Origin: Herbaspirillum rubrisubalbicans
GTDB taxonomy: Bacteria; Pseudomonadota; Gammaproteobacteria; Burkholderiales; Burkholderiaceae_D
Reading direction: 5' to 3'
Assembly (NCBI RefSeq): GCF_003719195.1
Contig: NZ_CP024996.1
Location: 992,001-1,056,000 of the forward strand
Length of the DNA: 64,000 nucleotides
The stretch's first letter is position 1; each line of letters opens with the position of its first letter. Made by a program: the position numbers and the translations under genes. Shown piece by piece: positions 45,007-54,437 of the stretch. The notes beneath the pieces are model-generated. The model was not told the DNA's origin, did no database searches, and saw only the letters and a program-made list of their open reading frames with translations.

Positions 45007-45251
45007 GATTTTTTCCTGATCGTTCTGATCGTTCAAATGGGTTCCTGAGAATGAGGGTCCGGCCCGTCCATGCTGCCCGCGTTGCGGGTCAGCGGGAGCT
45101 GGTATGGCAATAGACCAGAGCGATCTAGAAAAAATTCGAGTTGCAACACGATCTCTTACAGTTGTTACATACTCTCGCCTGCGTTGTTCCAACCCGTGGG
45201 AAAAGGGTAGGAGGCGCCGTTTTCCGACTATGAACCGACCAGAGAGACCTC

Positions 45252-46334
45252 ATGATCCTGACATCTCGCCTGCGCCAGGCCGCCCGCCTGCTGCTGATTT
45301 CCGCCAGCCTTTCCTGGTGCGCCAGTGTCGCTGCCCAGGCAGTCGAGCCGCCCCAGCCGGTCGAAGGCAGTTGGGTGGCGCCGAGTTTCCAGTTCCACAC
45401 CGGCCAGACCCTGGACCATCTGCGTCTGCATTACCTCACTCTGGGTGAGCGCAGCAACCCGGCGGTACTGGTGCTGCACGGCACCTACCAGAGTGCCGGG
45501 GCGATGCTGTCCAAGGACTTTGGCGGCCAGCTCTTTGGCCCCGGCCAGCCGCTGGACGCCAGCAAGTACTTCATCATCATTCCCGACGGTATCGGCGTGG
45601 GCAAGTCGAGCAAGCCCTCCGATGGCCTGCGCGCGGCCTTCCCGCAATACAACTACGCCGACATGGTGCTGGCGCAATACCGCATGTTGACCGAAGGCAT
45701 GGGCATCCATCACCTGCGCCTGATCATCGGCAATTCCATGGGCGGGATGCAGACCTGGCTGTGGGGCGGCAGCTATCCGGGCTTTGCCGATGGCCTGGTG
45801 CCGATGGCCGCCCAGCCCACCGAGATGGCCAGCCGCAACTGGATGATGCGCCGGATGCTGGTGGAGTCGATCAAGCAGGATCCGGCCTGGAACCATGGCA
45901 ACTACACCAGCCAGCCGCCTTCACTGCGCCTGGCCAACAACATGTTCGTCTTTGCCACCAATGGCGGCACGCTGGCCTACCAGGCCCTGGCCGGCACCCA
46001 TGCGCAAGCCGACAAGCTGGTCGATGATCGCCTGGCCGCGCCGGTCACGGCCGATGCCAATGACTTCATCTACCAGTGGGGTTCCTCGGCCGACTACGAT
46101 GCCGCCCCAGGCTTGGCCCGCATCAAGGTGCCGGTGCTGGCCATCAACTCTGCCGACGATGAACGCAACCCGCCCGAGACCGGCATCATGCAAGCGGCCC
46201 TCCAGCAAGTGCCCACGGCGCGCCTGCTGCTCATCCCGGCCAGCGCCGAGACACGCGGCCACGGTACCACCGGCATGGCGCGCTTCTATGCACGTGAGCT
46301 GGCGCAGTTCCTGCAATCGCTGCCGCAACCTTGA
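45252..46334 (+). CDS. exported alpha/beta-hydrolase related to MetX
   Basis: This 360-residue protein has a signal peptide of about 29 residues (ASVAAQA). The body has the homoserine O-acetyltransferase-like alpha/beta-hydrolase fold: VLVLHGTYQSAG (oxyanion region), the nucleophile elbow GNSMGG with Ser162, DDERNPPETG with the acid, and the base histidine in TRGHGTTGMARF. MetX enzymes are cytoplasmic, so an exported member is more likely a hydrolase or acyltransferase of another substrate. A barrel-like protein gene begins 14 bases downstream. Confidence 0.8.
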   Translation: MILTSRLRQAARLLLISASLSWCASVAAQAVEPPQPVEGSWVAPSFQFHTGQTLDHLRLHYLTLGERSNPAVLVLHGTYQSAGAMLSKDFGGQLFGPGQPLDASKYFIIIPDGIGVGKSSKPSDGLRAAFPQYNYADMVLAQYRMLTEGMGIHHLRLIIGNSMGGMQTWLWGGSYPGFADGLVPMAAQPTEMASRNWMMRRMLVESIKQDPAWNHGNYTSQPPSLRLANNMFVFATNGGTLAYQALAGTHAQADKLVDDRLAAPVTADANDFIYQWGSSADYDAAPGLARIKVPVLAINSADDERNPPETGIMQAALQQVPTARLLLIPASAETRGHGTTGMARFYARELAQFLQSLPQP

Positions 46335-46348
46335 GATAGGAGCGCAGG

Positions 46349-47146
46349 ATGCTTGGGCGAGTAGGGCGGGGCGGCCGGCTGCTGGTGGCTGGCCTCTTGG
46401 CTGCGCTGACCATGCCGGCCGGTGCGGCCACCGGTTACTACCTGGTCGAGGTCTATTCCGATCCCGGCCGCGTGACGCTGGATTACAAGTACTGGAACGC
46501 CAAGTCCAGCGGCATGATACCGATCGGTGCGCCCGAGCTGGGCGTGGGTTATGGGGTCAATTCGCGCTGGTATACCGAGCTCTATGGCGTGACCCAGCAG
46601 GACGCCATCCAGGGTACGCAGATGATGAGCCTGAACTGGCAGAACGATGTGCTGCTGACCCAGGGGGAATATCCCTTCGACCTGGCCATCCACACCGACA
46701 TCGGCCAATACCGCAACCAGGCGCGCCAGGGCTATTCGCTGGAATGGGGCCCGGCATTGCAGACCGAATGGTGGCGCACCCAGTTCAATGCCAACCTGTT
46801 CTTCCAGCGCGATTACCGCATCGACCAGGGCGGCGGGCAGCCGGCGGTCTCCAGCCTGCAAAGCGGCCTGAGCCCGCAGGGTGGTCCCACGCAACTGGTG
46901 TATCAATGGCAGGTGCGCCAGCATTGGCGGCCCTGGTTCAACGTCGGCCTGCAGGGATTCGGCGAATTGGGGCGCTGGGATCATTGGGCCAACCGGCAGA
47001 ACCAGTCGCACCGCGCCGGCCCGGCCATCTTCGGCACACTCCACATCGGCCAGCAATTCGTGAAGTACCAGGCGGCCTACCTGTTCGGCAGCAATGCCAC
47101 CCTCAGTGCGCGTACCTTCACGATGCGCTTGCAATTGGTTTTTTGA
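46349..47146 (+). CDS. predicted outer-membrane beta-barrel protein
   Basis: This 265-residue protein has a signal peptide (about 26 residues, ending PAGA). The mature chain is rich in alternating aromatic strands such as VTLDYKYWN, YTELYGV, WWRTQFNANLFFQRDY and FVKYQAAYLFG, and it ends with the aromatic LQLVF, as outer-membrane barrels do. I do not recognise the family. Tight linkage to the exported hydrolase suggests a joint role in secretion or surface processing. This is inference. Confidence 0.65.
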   Translation: MLGRVGRGGRLLVAGLLAALTMPAGAATGYYLVEVYSDPGRVTLDYKYWNAKSSGMIPIGAPELGVGYGVNSRWYTELYGVTQQDAIQGTQMMSLNWQNDVLLTQGEYPFDLAIHTDIGQYRNQARQGYSLEWGPALQTEWWRTQFNANLFFQRDYRIDQGGGQPAVSSLQSGLSPQGGPTQLVYQWQVRQHWRPWFNVGLQGFGELGRWDHWANRQNQSHRAGPAIFGTLHIGQQFVKYQAAYLFGSNATLSARTFTMRLQLVF

Positions 47147-47212
47147 GGGAGTCGCCGACCCGCCATGCAGCGTTGGTATGGCATCTCGCAGCTTAAATGT
47201 GAAGGCCCTAGC

Positions 47213-47947
47213 TTACGCGTAACTGGTCGAACGCAGAGCGACCCGGATGGGCCGGTCCAGTTGGCGGGTCCAGGCGCCATAGGTCTGCTCGGCGATCAAG
47301 CGCAGGGCGGCCACGCGTTCGTGCAAGCCGGCCAGGATCTGTGCCTCGCTTTGTGCCGCCGGGCCATCGGCGCGCAGCAGTTCCTCGCGTCCGCTGGCGC
47401 ACCAGCGGCGAATGCTCTCTTCAGTCACTTCCATATGCCCCTGGAAACCCCACTGGCGACCGCGCAGGAAGCCCTTGTTCAGGCAATGGCTGCCATACAT
47501 GGTGCGTATCGCCCCGGTGGGAATCTCGAAGGTGTCGTAGTGCCAGTTGAACAGCCACGCCAGGCGCGGCAGCCTCATGCGCTGTTGCGCCGGTGGTGTG
47601 ATCCAGACCTGGCCCCAGCCGATATTGGGACAGATGTTGCGCGTGACCTTGGCGCCCATCGCCCGTGCCAGCAATTGCGCGCCGAAGCAGTGTCCCAGCA
47701 CCGGCACATCGCGCGCCAGCGCATCTTCCAGCAAGGATTTCTCGGCTGCGATCCAGGGCAGCGCATCGTTGACGCTATGGTCGCTGCCCAGTATCACGAT
47801 GCCGGCGAACTGGCTGGCGTCGCGCGGCACATCGTCCTGAGCGGCGGAGTGGTAGAGGCGATAGGGTAGTGCGTGCTGTTGCAGATGTTCGAGCAAGACA
47901 CCCGGGCCTTGCGTGGCTTCATGCTGGAAGATGGCAATCGGTCTCAT
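47213..47947 (-). CDS. type 1 glutamine amidotransferase domain protein
   Basis: This 244-residue class I GATase-like protein has the nucleophile elbow VLGHCFGAQ with Cys87, and later HMEVTEES with the likely catalytic His and Glu. It stands alone, without a synthetase domain, as in YfeJ-like or GuaA-N-like proteins. Members act on gamma-glutamyl compounds, including in polyamine breakdown (PuuD type), but this one is shorter than PuuD and has no PuuD signature. It is 156 bases beyond the TonB receptor 3' end in the same direction. Confidence 0.82.
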   Translation of the reverse strand: MRPIAIFQHEATQGPGVLLEHLQQHALPYRLYHSAAQDDVPRDASQFAGIVILGSDHSVNDALPWIAAEKSLLEDALARDVPVLGHCFGAQLLARAMGAKVTRNICPNIGWGQVWITPPAQQRMRLPRLAWLFNWHYDTFEIPTGAIRTMYGSHCLNKGFLRGRQWGFQGHMEVTEESIRRWCASGREELLRADGPAAQSEAQILAGLHERVAALRLIAEQTYGAWTRQLDRPIRVALRSTSYA

Positions 47948-48103
47948 GAGGTCAGGGCCGGCGCGAGCCGGCCCGTAGTGGAGAAGACCTCAATGTAGGA
48001 GCTGGGGCGTAAAAAGCGGGTTGTATTTGCAGGGGTTTGTGTAAACGCGCTGTAAAGCGCAAGGTGCCTGGTCCCGATGTTCCTCGTGAACAGGCTCTGG
48101 TCC

Positions 48104-50539
48104 TCACCAGCGATAGGTGGCCGTGGCCAGGATGCTGCGCTGGTCTCCGTAATAGCACGTGGCCGCAGCGGTATCGCAATTGGTCAGATAGGTCTTGTTG
48201 GTGAGGTTGCGCAAATTCAAGGCCAGGCTCCAGTGTGCGAGGTCATAGCCGACCAGGCCATCCAACAGCGTATATCCCGGCACCTTGACCGGCGTCCCCC
48301 CACCATTGCCGCTGGTGGCGCTGACATAGCGTGCTCCCAGCCCCAGCCTGATGCCATTGTGCAGGCGATGATCACCCCACAGCGAGAGCTGATGCAGGGG
48401 AACGGCCGTCGCCTGCTTGCCGATCTCGGCTGGACGGCTGCTGTTGGTGACCACGGCGCGCGGGGTGTAGCTGTAGGCAGCAGTCAGACGCAGAGAGGGC
48501 AGCGGTTCGGTGACGGCTTCCAGCTCCAGGCCGCGCACCGATATTTCGCCTTTCTGGGTCGGCATGAAGTTGGCGTCGTAGCTGATGTAGTTCTGGCGCT
48601 TCAGGTCGAACAGCGCTGCGCTGTAGAGGTCGCGCGTACCAGATGGCTGGTAGCGCAGGCCGACTTCGGTCTGCTTGCCGGTCTCGGGCCCGAAGGGCAG
48701 ATTGGTCAGCGGATCGACGGTAGCGGTCGGATTGAACGACTCGGTATAGCTGACATAGGGTGCCAGGCCATTGGGCGCACGGTAGAGCAGTGCCGCGCGT
48801 GCGGTGAACTTGCGGTCGGTGCTGCTGGTACGGGTGCCATCCAGGCGATTGTCCACTGTGTTGTCGGCGCTGTCATGGCGGCCACCGAGAGTCAGCTCTA
48901 CCCCGTTGTCCCACTTGATTTGATCTTGCAGGTAGAAGCCGGTCTGGGTCAGCACGGCACGGGTGTCGTTGTAGGGGGCTGGCACGACGAAGGGGCCATT
49001 CGGATAGGTCGGGGCGGCGATGTCGAGTAGTGGTGCGCTGCCGCCGCTGAAGCTGAGGGCGTCGAAGCGACTGCGCTGGAAGTCCACCCCCAGCAACATC
49101 GTGTGGCGTATCCCTGCGGTACTGAAGTCAAGCTGCAGCTGATTGTCGATGCTGAACATGGTGGCCGATTCGCGGCTGCCGAACAGATTGCGCGAGAGGC
49201 TCTGGAAGTTGGCCGGATCGTTGGGAACGGTCGCATCGACGGTGATGAAGTTCGGTTGTTGCAGGGCGTGATAGTCCACGCTCATGTGGCCCACGCGCGC
49301 GCTCTGCCGAAAGACCACGGCCTCATTGAAGCGATGTTCCAGGCGGTAGCCCAGCAGTTCCTGGTTCTGACTGAAATGGTCGAAGTTGGGATTGCCGATG
49401 TACAAGCCACTGGGAATGGTCGTGCCGATGGGCGTTGGTACCAGTGAACCCACCAGCGGTCTGGTGCGGGTATACACACCGCCATTGTCGCGCAGCAGCG
49501 AGGCTTGCAGGGTCAGCGAGGTATCGCGGCTGATCTTCCAGGTCAGCGACGGGGCAAGGTAGATGCGGTCATTCTTCATCCCACCCGCGGGCATTTCAGC
49601 ATCGCGTATCACACCGATGAAACGATAGAGTAGCTTGCCGTCGGCATCCATCGCGCCGCCGAAGTCGCCGCCTACCTGGCGTCGCTGATTCGATCCGAGC
49701 TGCACCTGCAGTTCGCGCTGCGTTTCGGCGCTGGGCAGCTTGCTGACCACGTTGACCACCCCTCCCGGGCCGGCCTGGCCAAACAGTACCGAGGCTGGTC
49801 CGCGCAGCACGGCGATCTGGTCGATACCATAGTTTTCGGTACGCCAGACCGCGAAGCTGTTGGCATTGCGCAGCGGCAGGCCATCCAGGTAGAAGCCGGG
49901 GCTGTAGGCGTCGAAGCCACGCAGGTTGATCCAGTCATAGCGAGAGTCGGCACCGTAAGGAGAAATGTTGACGCCTGGGGTGTAACCCAGGGCATCGCGC
50001 GCGGTGGTCGCGCCCAATGCAGCGATGCGTTCAGCGGTGACCACCGAGATCGACTGCGGTACTTCGATGAGGGGCGTCTCGGTCTTGGTGGTGCTGCTAC
50101 TTGTGCGTGCAGACCAGCTCTCGGCGTTGGCGCTGACATTGATGGTGGGCAGGCTGCCTTGGGCCGAAGCAAGGGGCGTCGCAGTTGGCGTTGCGCCGCC
50201 GGTGTCCGGCATCAATACATAGCCGGCCGCGGTCTTGCCGATGCGGTAGCCGCTGCCTGCCAGCAGGGCGTGGAATCCCGCTTCTACGCTGTAGCTGCCC
50301 ACCAAGCCCGGCGAGCGCAGGCCCTGCAACTTGCCCGCTTGCAGGGCCAATGGCACATCGGCGGCCTGGGCGAAGCGGGTCAGCACGTCTTCCAGCGGGC
50401 CACCCGGGATATCGAAACGTTGCTGCACCGGCTGGGCATACAGTGCAGTGGTGCTCATGAGCGCCTGGGCCAGCGCGAGTTTCATGATCAAGGGCTGGCG
50501 CAACATGGGGGACATGCGGGTGGGCTTGGACAAGCTCAT
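48104..50539 (-). CDS. TonB-dependent siderophore receptor with STN signalling domain
   Basis: This 811-residue outer-membrane receptor has a signal peptide (about 35 residues). The STN secretin/TonB short domain follows at about 40-110 (RFDIPGGPLEDVLTRFAQAADVPLALQ, GYRIGKTAAGYVL in parts), and the plug starts about 160 (IEVPQSISVVTAERI, GATTARDALGYTPGV). The 22-strand barrel ends in the aromatic TYRW. The STN domain means it signals to the adjacent anti-sigma FecR. Ferric siderophore transport is likely; FecA/FpvA-type ligands are not distinguishable. GGAGAGGA precedes the ATG. Confidence 0.93.
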   Translation of the reverse strand: MSLSKPTRMSPMLRQPLIMKLALAQALMSTTALYAQPVQQRFDIPGGPLEDVLTRFAQAADVPLALQAGKLQGLRSPGLVGSYSVEAGFHALLAGSGYRIGKTAAGYVLMPDTGGATPTATPLASAQGSLPTINVSANAESWSARTSSSTTKTETPLIEVPQSISVVTAERIAALGATTARDALGYTPGVNISPYGADSRYDWINLRGFDAYSPGFYLDGLPLRNANSFAVWRTENYGIDQIAVLRGPASVLFGQAGPGGVVNVVSKLPSAETQRELQVQLGSNQRRQVGGDFGGAMDADGKLLYRFIGVIRDAEMPAGGMKNDRIYLAPSLTWKISRDTSLTLQASLLRDNGGVYTRTRPLVGSLVPTPIGTTIPSGLYIGNPNFDHFSQNQELLGYRLEHRFNEAVVFRQSARVGHMSVDYHALQQPNFITVDATVPNDPANFQSLSRNLFGSRESATMFSIDNQLQLDFSTAGIRHTMLLGVDFQRSRFDALSFSGGSAPLLDIAAPTYPNGPFVVPAPYNDTRAVLTQTGFYLQDQIKWDNGVELTLGGRHDSADNTVDNRLDGTRTSSTDRKFTARAALLYRAPNGLAPYVSYTESFNPTATVDPLTNLPFGPETGKQTEVGLRYQPSGTRDLYSAALFDLKRQNYISYDANFMPTQKGEISVRGLELEAVTEPLPSLRLTAAYSYTPRAVVTNSSRPAEIGKQATAVPLHQLSLWGDHRLHNGIRLGLGARYVSATSGNGGGTPVKVPGYTLLDGLVGYDLAHWSLALNLRNLTNKTYLTNCDTAAATCYYGDQRSILATATYRW

Positions 50540-50701
50540 GCTGATTTTTTCCTCTCCGTTTCTGGTTGATCAGTGCACTGGGAAGCGATCTGCGCCTCGG
50601 TGCAGTGCGTCTTCCCTGTTTTTTGGGGACTTCACAAGGCATGACGCACCAGAAAACGAAACCCGCAGCGCAATTGAAAAAAACAGAGTGCTACTGCAGG
50701 T

Positions 50702-51721
50702 TCAGGGAGTAGGAACCAAATCGATATAGGTCAGATAGGGCGTGAACTGTCGCACTCGCAAGCCAGGTATGCAGTCCACCAGTAATTGCAGGGCACGCTG
50801 GGTATCGTCCAGCGGCAGCACCACGGTCATCTCCAACCCCTTCAACTGCGCCTGATCGTAGAGGATGCGACCGGGTCGATAGCGGTTGAGCTCATCGAGC
50901 AGCTCCGTCAAGGGTCGTTGGCGGCTTACCAGTTGGTGGCTGCGCCAGGCGCGTTCCAGCGCTGCCGCATCGATGGGCTCCGGTACCCCCACAGTATCGC
51001 CGTGAAGGCGGATGCGTTGCCCGGCCGCCAGGATAACGGGCGTTTGCGCCTGCTGGCCCGCAGCGTGGATCGAGACCTTCGATTCAAGCATACTGACGAC
51101 GGTGCCGCTGTCGTCGCGGCGCACCAGGAAGCGGGTTCCCAGTGCCTCGATGCTGCCGTCGGTGGTCTGGATGAGGAAGGGGCGTGCACGGTCGCGAGCC
51201 ACCTCCACCAGTATTTCGCCCTTGACCAGTTCGACGGTACGGTGCCGTGCATCGAAGCGGAAGTTGACAGCACTGCGGGTGCCCAGCGTGATGCGTGATC
51301 CGTCCTCCAGGGTCTGCGCTGCCCAGGCTCCGGTTGCGGTGCGCATATCGGCCAGCAGGTAGTCGGCCGGATAGGCTTGGTAGGTCAGCCACAGTGGCAG
51401 CCCGATGCCACAGATGAGGGCCAGTGTCGCCACCGCGCGGCGCATCCGGTCCGGCAAACGGGGCTGCGTCATGGCCGTCTTGAGGCCGGCGCACAAGGGG
51501 ACGGGATCGCCGTTGCTGGTATCGAGCAAGCTATTGATCTGCTCCAGTACGCCATGCAGTTCGTGCGCCGCCTGGGCGTGCTGCCGACTTTCACTCTTCC
51601 AGCGGGCGAATTCTTCTGCGGCCTGCCGTTGCTGGGCCGCGTTGCCAGCACTCAGGCGCACGATCCATTGTGCCGCCTCGATGGTGATTTCCTCGGAGGG
51701 GGCGCAAGCCTTCTCTGTCAT
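50702..51721 (-). CDS. FecR-family anti-sigma/regulatory protein
   Basis: This 339-residue FecR-like inner-membrane regulator has an N-terminal cytoplasmic sigma-binding domain (AAQWIVRLSAGNAAQQRQAAEEFARWKSES, in parts), a transmembrane helix at about 96-114 (VATLALICGIGLPLWLT) and a periplasmic FecR domain (TLEDGSRITLGTRSAVNFRF). It relays the receptor's signal to the sigma factor. It starts 4 bases after the sigma factor stop and ends 162 bases before the receptor gene. Confidence 0.9.
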   Translation of the reverse strand: MTEKACAPSEEITIEAAQWIVRLSAGNAAQQRQAAEEFARWKSESRQHAQAAHELHGVLEQINSLLDTSNGDPVPLCAGLKTAMTQPRLPDRMRRAVATLALICGIGLPLWLTYQAYPADYLLADMRTATGAWAAQTLEDGSRITLGTRSAVNFRFDARHRTVELVKGEILVEVARDRARPFLIQTTDGSIEALGTRFLVRRDDSGTVVSMLESKVSIHAAGQQAQTPVILAAGQRIRLHGDTVGVPEPIDAAALERAWRSHQLVSRQRPLTELLDELNRYRPGRILYDQAQLKGLEMTVVLPLDDTQRALQLLVDCIPGLRVRQFTPYLTYIDLVPTP

Positions 51722-51725
51722 CTTT

Positions 51726-52244
51726 TCAACTCGCCAGTTGACGATGGCAATGAACCAGCGCTTGGGCCAGCCAACCTTGTACGCTGCGCAGCGAAACGCC
51801 GAAGTGCTGCGCCAGTTCCTCCTGCCGCTGCCCCTGCACGTAGTGCAGGATGAAGGCCTGGGCGGCCTCGGCGTGCACGCCCAGCAAGGCTCGACCCAGC
51901 GCTTCGATCGCTTGCACGGCCTGCAAGATGGTTTCGGGCGAAGGAGCATGGAGTAGCTCGGGGGCAGCCTCAATCTGCCGTTCCAGCTGCTCCAGATAGC
52001 TTTGGCGGATGCGATGCCGCCGTGCACGGTCGATCAACAGGTTGCGGGCGGCGGTGAGCAGATAGGCGCGCGGTTCGTTGAGCGCCGTCAGCACATCGCG
52101 TGTGGACAGCAGGCGCAGGAAGGTGTCATGCGCCAGGTCAGCGGCCTGCTCAGTACAGCCTAGCTTGTGGCGCAGCCAGCCACGCAACCAGCGGTGATGG
52201 TCGCGGTAAAGCGTTTCAACCTGTTCCACATGCAGGTCTTCCAT
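51726..52244 (-). CDS. FecI-type ECF RNA polymerase sigma factor
   Basis: This 172-residue sigma-70 family ECF factor of the iron-transport group has region 2 at about 5-75 (YRDHHRWLRGWLRHKLG, ADLAHDTFLRLLS, EPRAYLLTAARNLLIDRARR, in parts) and region 4 at about 115-165 (RQEELAQHFGVSLRSVQGWLAQAL). It should direct transcription of the TonB receptor gene when the siderophore is bound. A Fur-like site precedes it. The gene order sigma, anti-sigma, receptor is as in fecIR-fecA. Confidence 0.9.
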   Translation of the reverse strand: MEDLHVEQVETLYRDHHRWLRGWLRHKLGCTEQAADLAHDTFLRLLSTRDVLTALNEPRAYLLTAARNLLIDRARRHRIRQSYLEQLERQIEAAPELLHAPSPETILQAVQAIEALGRALLGVHAEAAQAFILHYVQGQRQEELAQHFGVSLRSVQGWLAQALVHCHRQLAS

Positions 52245-52285
52245 GGCCGGCGTCGAGAAGAAAAAAGAGGCGGAATGCCTTTAAT

Positions 52286-52304
52286 GAGAATGACTATCAT
52301 TATA
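52286..52304 (-). promoter_or_regulatory. Fur-box-like site upstream of the ECF sigma gene
   Basis: GAGAATGACTATCATTATA matches the 19-base Fur consensus GATAATGATAATCATTATC at 15 positions. It lies about 42 bases before the sigma factor start in an AT-rich patch, where Fe2+-Fur would block transcription in iron excess. Confidence 0.75.
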
Positions 52305-52416
52305 AACAAAATCGCCACGCCAGCGTGCGGTAATTTTGCCCACGATGCGGCCAGGCAATTTTTGCCGAGGGGCAATCGATCAAGAAACCGCGTCAGTATT
52401 CCTATGGATTGCCTGC

Positions 52417-53334
52417 TCACGCCGTCCTCGCCTCCAACGGCACCCGCTGCAAAAACCGCTCGAACGAGCCCAGGAAGGCCTGCTCCGGGGCCGACAGCTT
52501 GCGCTGGCCATGCCAGGTCAGGAACACATCGATCTCGGCCACCGGAGCGCCCAGGGGGAGCACTTTCAACAGGCCATCGGTCACATCCTGGCCGATCAGG
52601 TGTTCCGGCAAAAAGCTCAGTCCCACACCTGCTACCACCATGCGCCGGATTTCTTCGACGTGCGGCGAGGTACCGGCAATGTGGCCGGTGAAGCCCTGCT
52701 GGTCGCGAAACACGGTCAGCGGGGAAAGGGTGTCGCCCAGTTGGTCGCTGGCAAAGCAGACGAAATTCTGCTCCAGCAACTCGGCCATGCTCACGCTGCG
52801 CTGGGCGAACAGGGGATGATGGCGGCCACACACCAGCACATAGCGATGCCGCAGAAACAGCCGGCGCTCCAGCTTTTCCACCGGCTTGCGACACAGGCAC
52901 AAGCCAAGGCCACTGCTGCCCTTGGCCAGGGTGTCGAGGATGGTGGCGCTTTGCATGACCTCGATGCGAAATTCCACGCGCGGATAACGGCGGTGAAAGC
53001 GCGCCAGGAAATCGTCATAGGCCGCGCTCTGCACCCGGCTCATCAACAATAGCCGCAGGTGGCCGGCCACGTCCTCGCCGGCGTGACCGGCGGCGCCATC
53101 GATGCGCGCCACCATGCCATACATCTCGCGCGCCACGGCGTAGATTTCCTCCCCCAGCGGCGTGAGGCGGAACTCCCCGTGACGGCGATGCAGCAGTAGC
53201 CCGCCCACGGCTTCCTCCAGGCGCCGCAGCGCCTGGCTGACTGCGGGCTGGCTCAGGCACAGGGTGCTGGCAGCACGCCCGACACCGCGCTCCTGGACCA
53301 CGAACATGAAGGTTCGTAACAGGTTCCAGTCCAT
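52417..53334 (-). CDS. LysR-family regulator
   Basis: This 305-residue LysR-type regulator starts MDWNLLRTFMFVVQERGVG with the helix-turn-helix AASTLCLSQPAVSQALRRLEEAVGG at about 20-44 and a substrate-binding domain after about 90. The ATG at 53334 gives the standard family beginning; ATG at 53394 would add a proline/serine-rich 20-residue tail. It lies 84 bases beyond the deacetylase gene in the same direction, so it may be co-transcribed and control the deacetylase/transporter pair. Confidence 0.87.
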   Translation of the reverse strand: MDWNLLRTFMFVVQERGVGRAASTLCLSQPAVSQALRRLEEAVGGLLLHRRHGEFRLTPLGEEIYAVAREMYGMVARIDGAAGHAGEDVAGHLRLLLMSRVQSAAYDDFLARFHRRYPRVEFRIEVMQSATILDTLAKGSSGLGLCLCRKPVEKLERRLFLRHRYVLVCGRHHPLFAQRSVSMAELLEQNFVCFASDQLGDTLSPLTVFRDQQGFTGHIAGTSPHVEEIRRMVVAGVGLSFLPEHLIGQDVTDGLLKVLPLGAPVAEIDVFLTWHGQRKLSAPEQAFLGSFERFLQRVPLEARTA

Positions 53335-53417
53335 GCGTTCCGAGGAGAGCGGCGACAGGGGCGGGCGAGGGCTGGCGGAGGAGTCGGGGCGCATGATTGG
53401 CGATATGAAGGTTTCTT

Positions 53418-54437
53418 TCAGCAAGGCTCCAGTCCGACAAAGAAGCGCTCGGCATTGGCCTGCAATCCGGCAATATGGTACCCGCCTTCCTGCACCACCA
53501 AGGTGGGTAGCCCGAGCGCTGCGACTTCGCGCCCCAGCCGCTCGAAGCCGGCCGTGCTCACGCCCACTACCGATTGCGGGTCGTCTTCGAAGATGTCGAA
53601 TCCCAGGCTCAACACCAGTACCTCGGGCTGGTACAGCGTGATGGCGCGGCAGGCCTGGGTCAGGCGCTCGAAGAACACCGCCTCCGGCGCGCCGTGCGGC
53701 ATGGGCAGGTTCAGGTTGTAGCCATGGCCTTCGCCGCTGCCGCGTTCGTCTTCGAAGCCGGCCACAACTGGATAGAAATTCTCCGGGTCGCCATGGATGG
53801 AGACATACATCACGTCGCGCCGGGTATAAAAGAGTTCCTGAATGCCCTGGCCGTGGTGCATGTCGGTATCGAGCACCAGCACCCGAGAATGACGTTGGCT
53901 CAACATCTGCGCGGCGATGGCGGCATTGTTGAGATAGCAGAAGCCGCCGGCCGCATCGCGCCTTGCATGATGGCCGGGCGGGCGGCACAGGGCATAGGCG
54001 CGCGGCTGTCCATCCAGCAGCGCCTGGGCGCCGGCAATGGCGCACTGGGCCGACCAGTAGGCCGAGTGCCAGGTCTGCGGCCCCACCGGGCAACTGCCAT
54101 CGGCGAGATAACGCGCCGCCTTGGCCAATACCCCGCGCAGGGCATTGGGTTGACGCACGAAGATGTTGGATACCACTTCCTGCCCCCAGTCCTCGGGCAA
54201 GGCCATCCACTGCGCATGGGCCTCCTGCAGGAATTGCAGGTAATCCAGCGCGTGCACCGCGCCAATGGCTGCGGTTCCGGTATCGGGGGGCGGCTGTACC
54301 TCGAAGCCCAGGCGCGTGGCCAGTGCCGCCAGTTGGTCCAGGCGCTCCGGGACTTCCTGCGGCACGCGCATCTTGCCGCGCGAATAGTAGCTTTGCGGAT
54401 GATGCAGTTTCTGCTCGGGGTGGTAAAAGGTTTTCAT
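53418..54437 (-). CDS. acetylpolyamine amidohydrolase, histone-deacetylase family
   Basis: This 339-residue zinc hydrolase of the class II HDAC-like acetylpolyamine group removes acetyl groups from N-acetylputrescine or similar. The active site is visible: His156/His157 in RPPGHHARRD, zinc ligands Asp192 and His194 in LDTDMHHGQG, a third aspartate in LSLGFDIFEDDP, and the transition-state tyrosine in QEGGYH. The early insert YLQFLQEAHAQW and the 340-residue length match bacterial APAH. Its start shares one base with the stop of the MHS transporter gene, so the two are coupled. Confidence 0.9.
   Translation of the reverse strand: MKTFYHPEQKLHHPQSYYSRGKMRVPQEVPERLDQLAALATRLGFEVQPPPDTGTAAIGAVHALDYLQFLQEAHAQWMALPEDWGQEVVSNIFVRQPNALRGVLAKAARYLADGSCPVGPQTWHSAYWSAQCAIAGAQALLDGQPRAYALCRPPGHHARRDAAGGFCYLNNAAIAAQMLSQRHSRVLVLDTDMHHGQGIQELFYTRRDVMYVSIHGDPENFYPVVAGFEDERGSGEGHGYNLNLPMPHGAPEAVFFERLTQACRAITLYQPEVLVLSLGFDIFEDDPQSVVGVSTAGFERLGREVAALGLPTLVVQEGGYHIAGLQANAERFFVGLEPC

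Noticed and set aside
45252..46334. homoserine O-acetyltransferase (MetX) for methionine synthesis
   Set aside because: The protein has a Sec signal peptide and no methionine genes nearby, so the fold is shared but the role is probably different.
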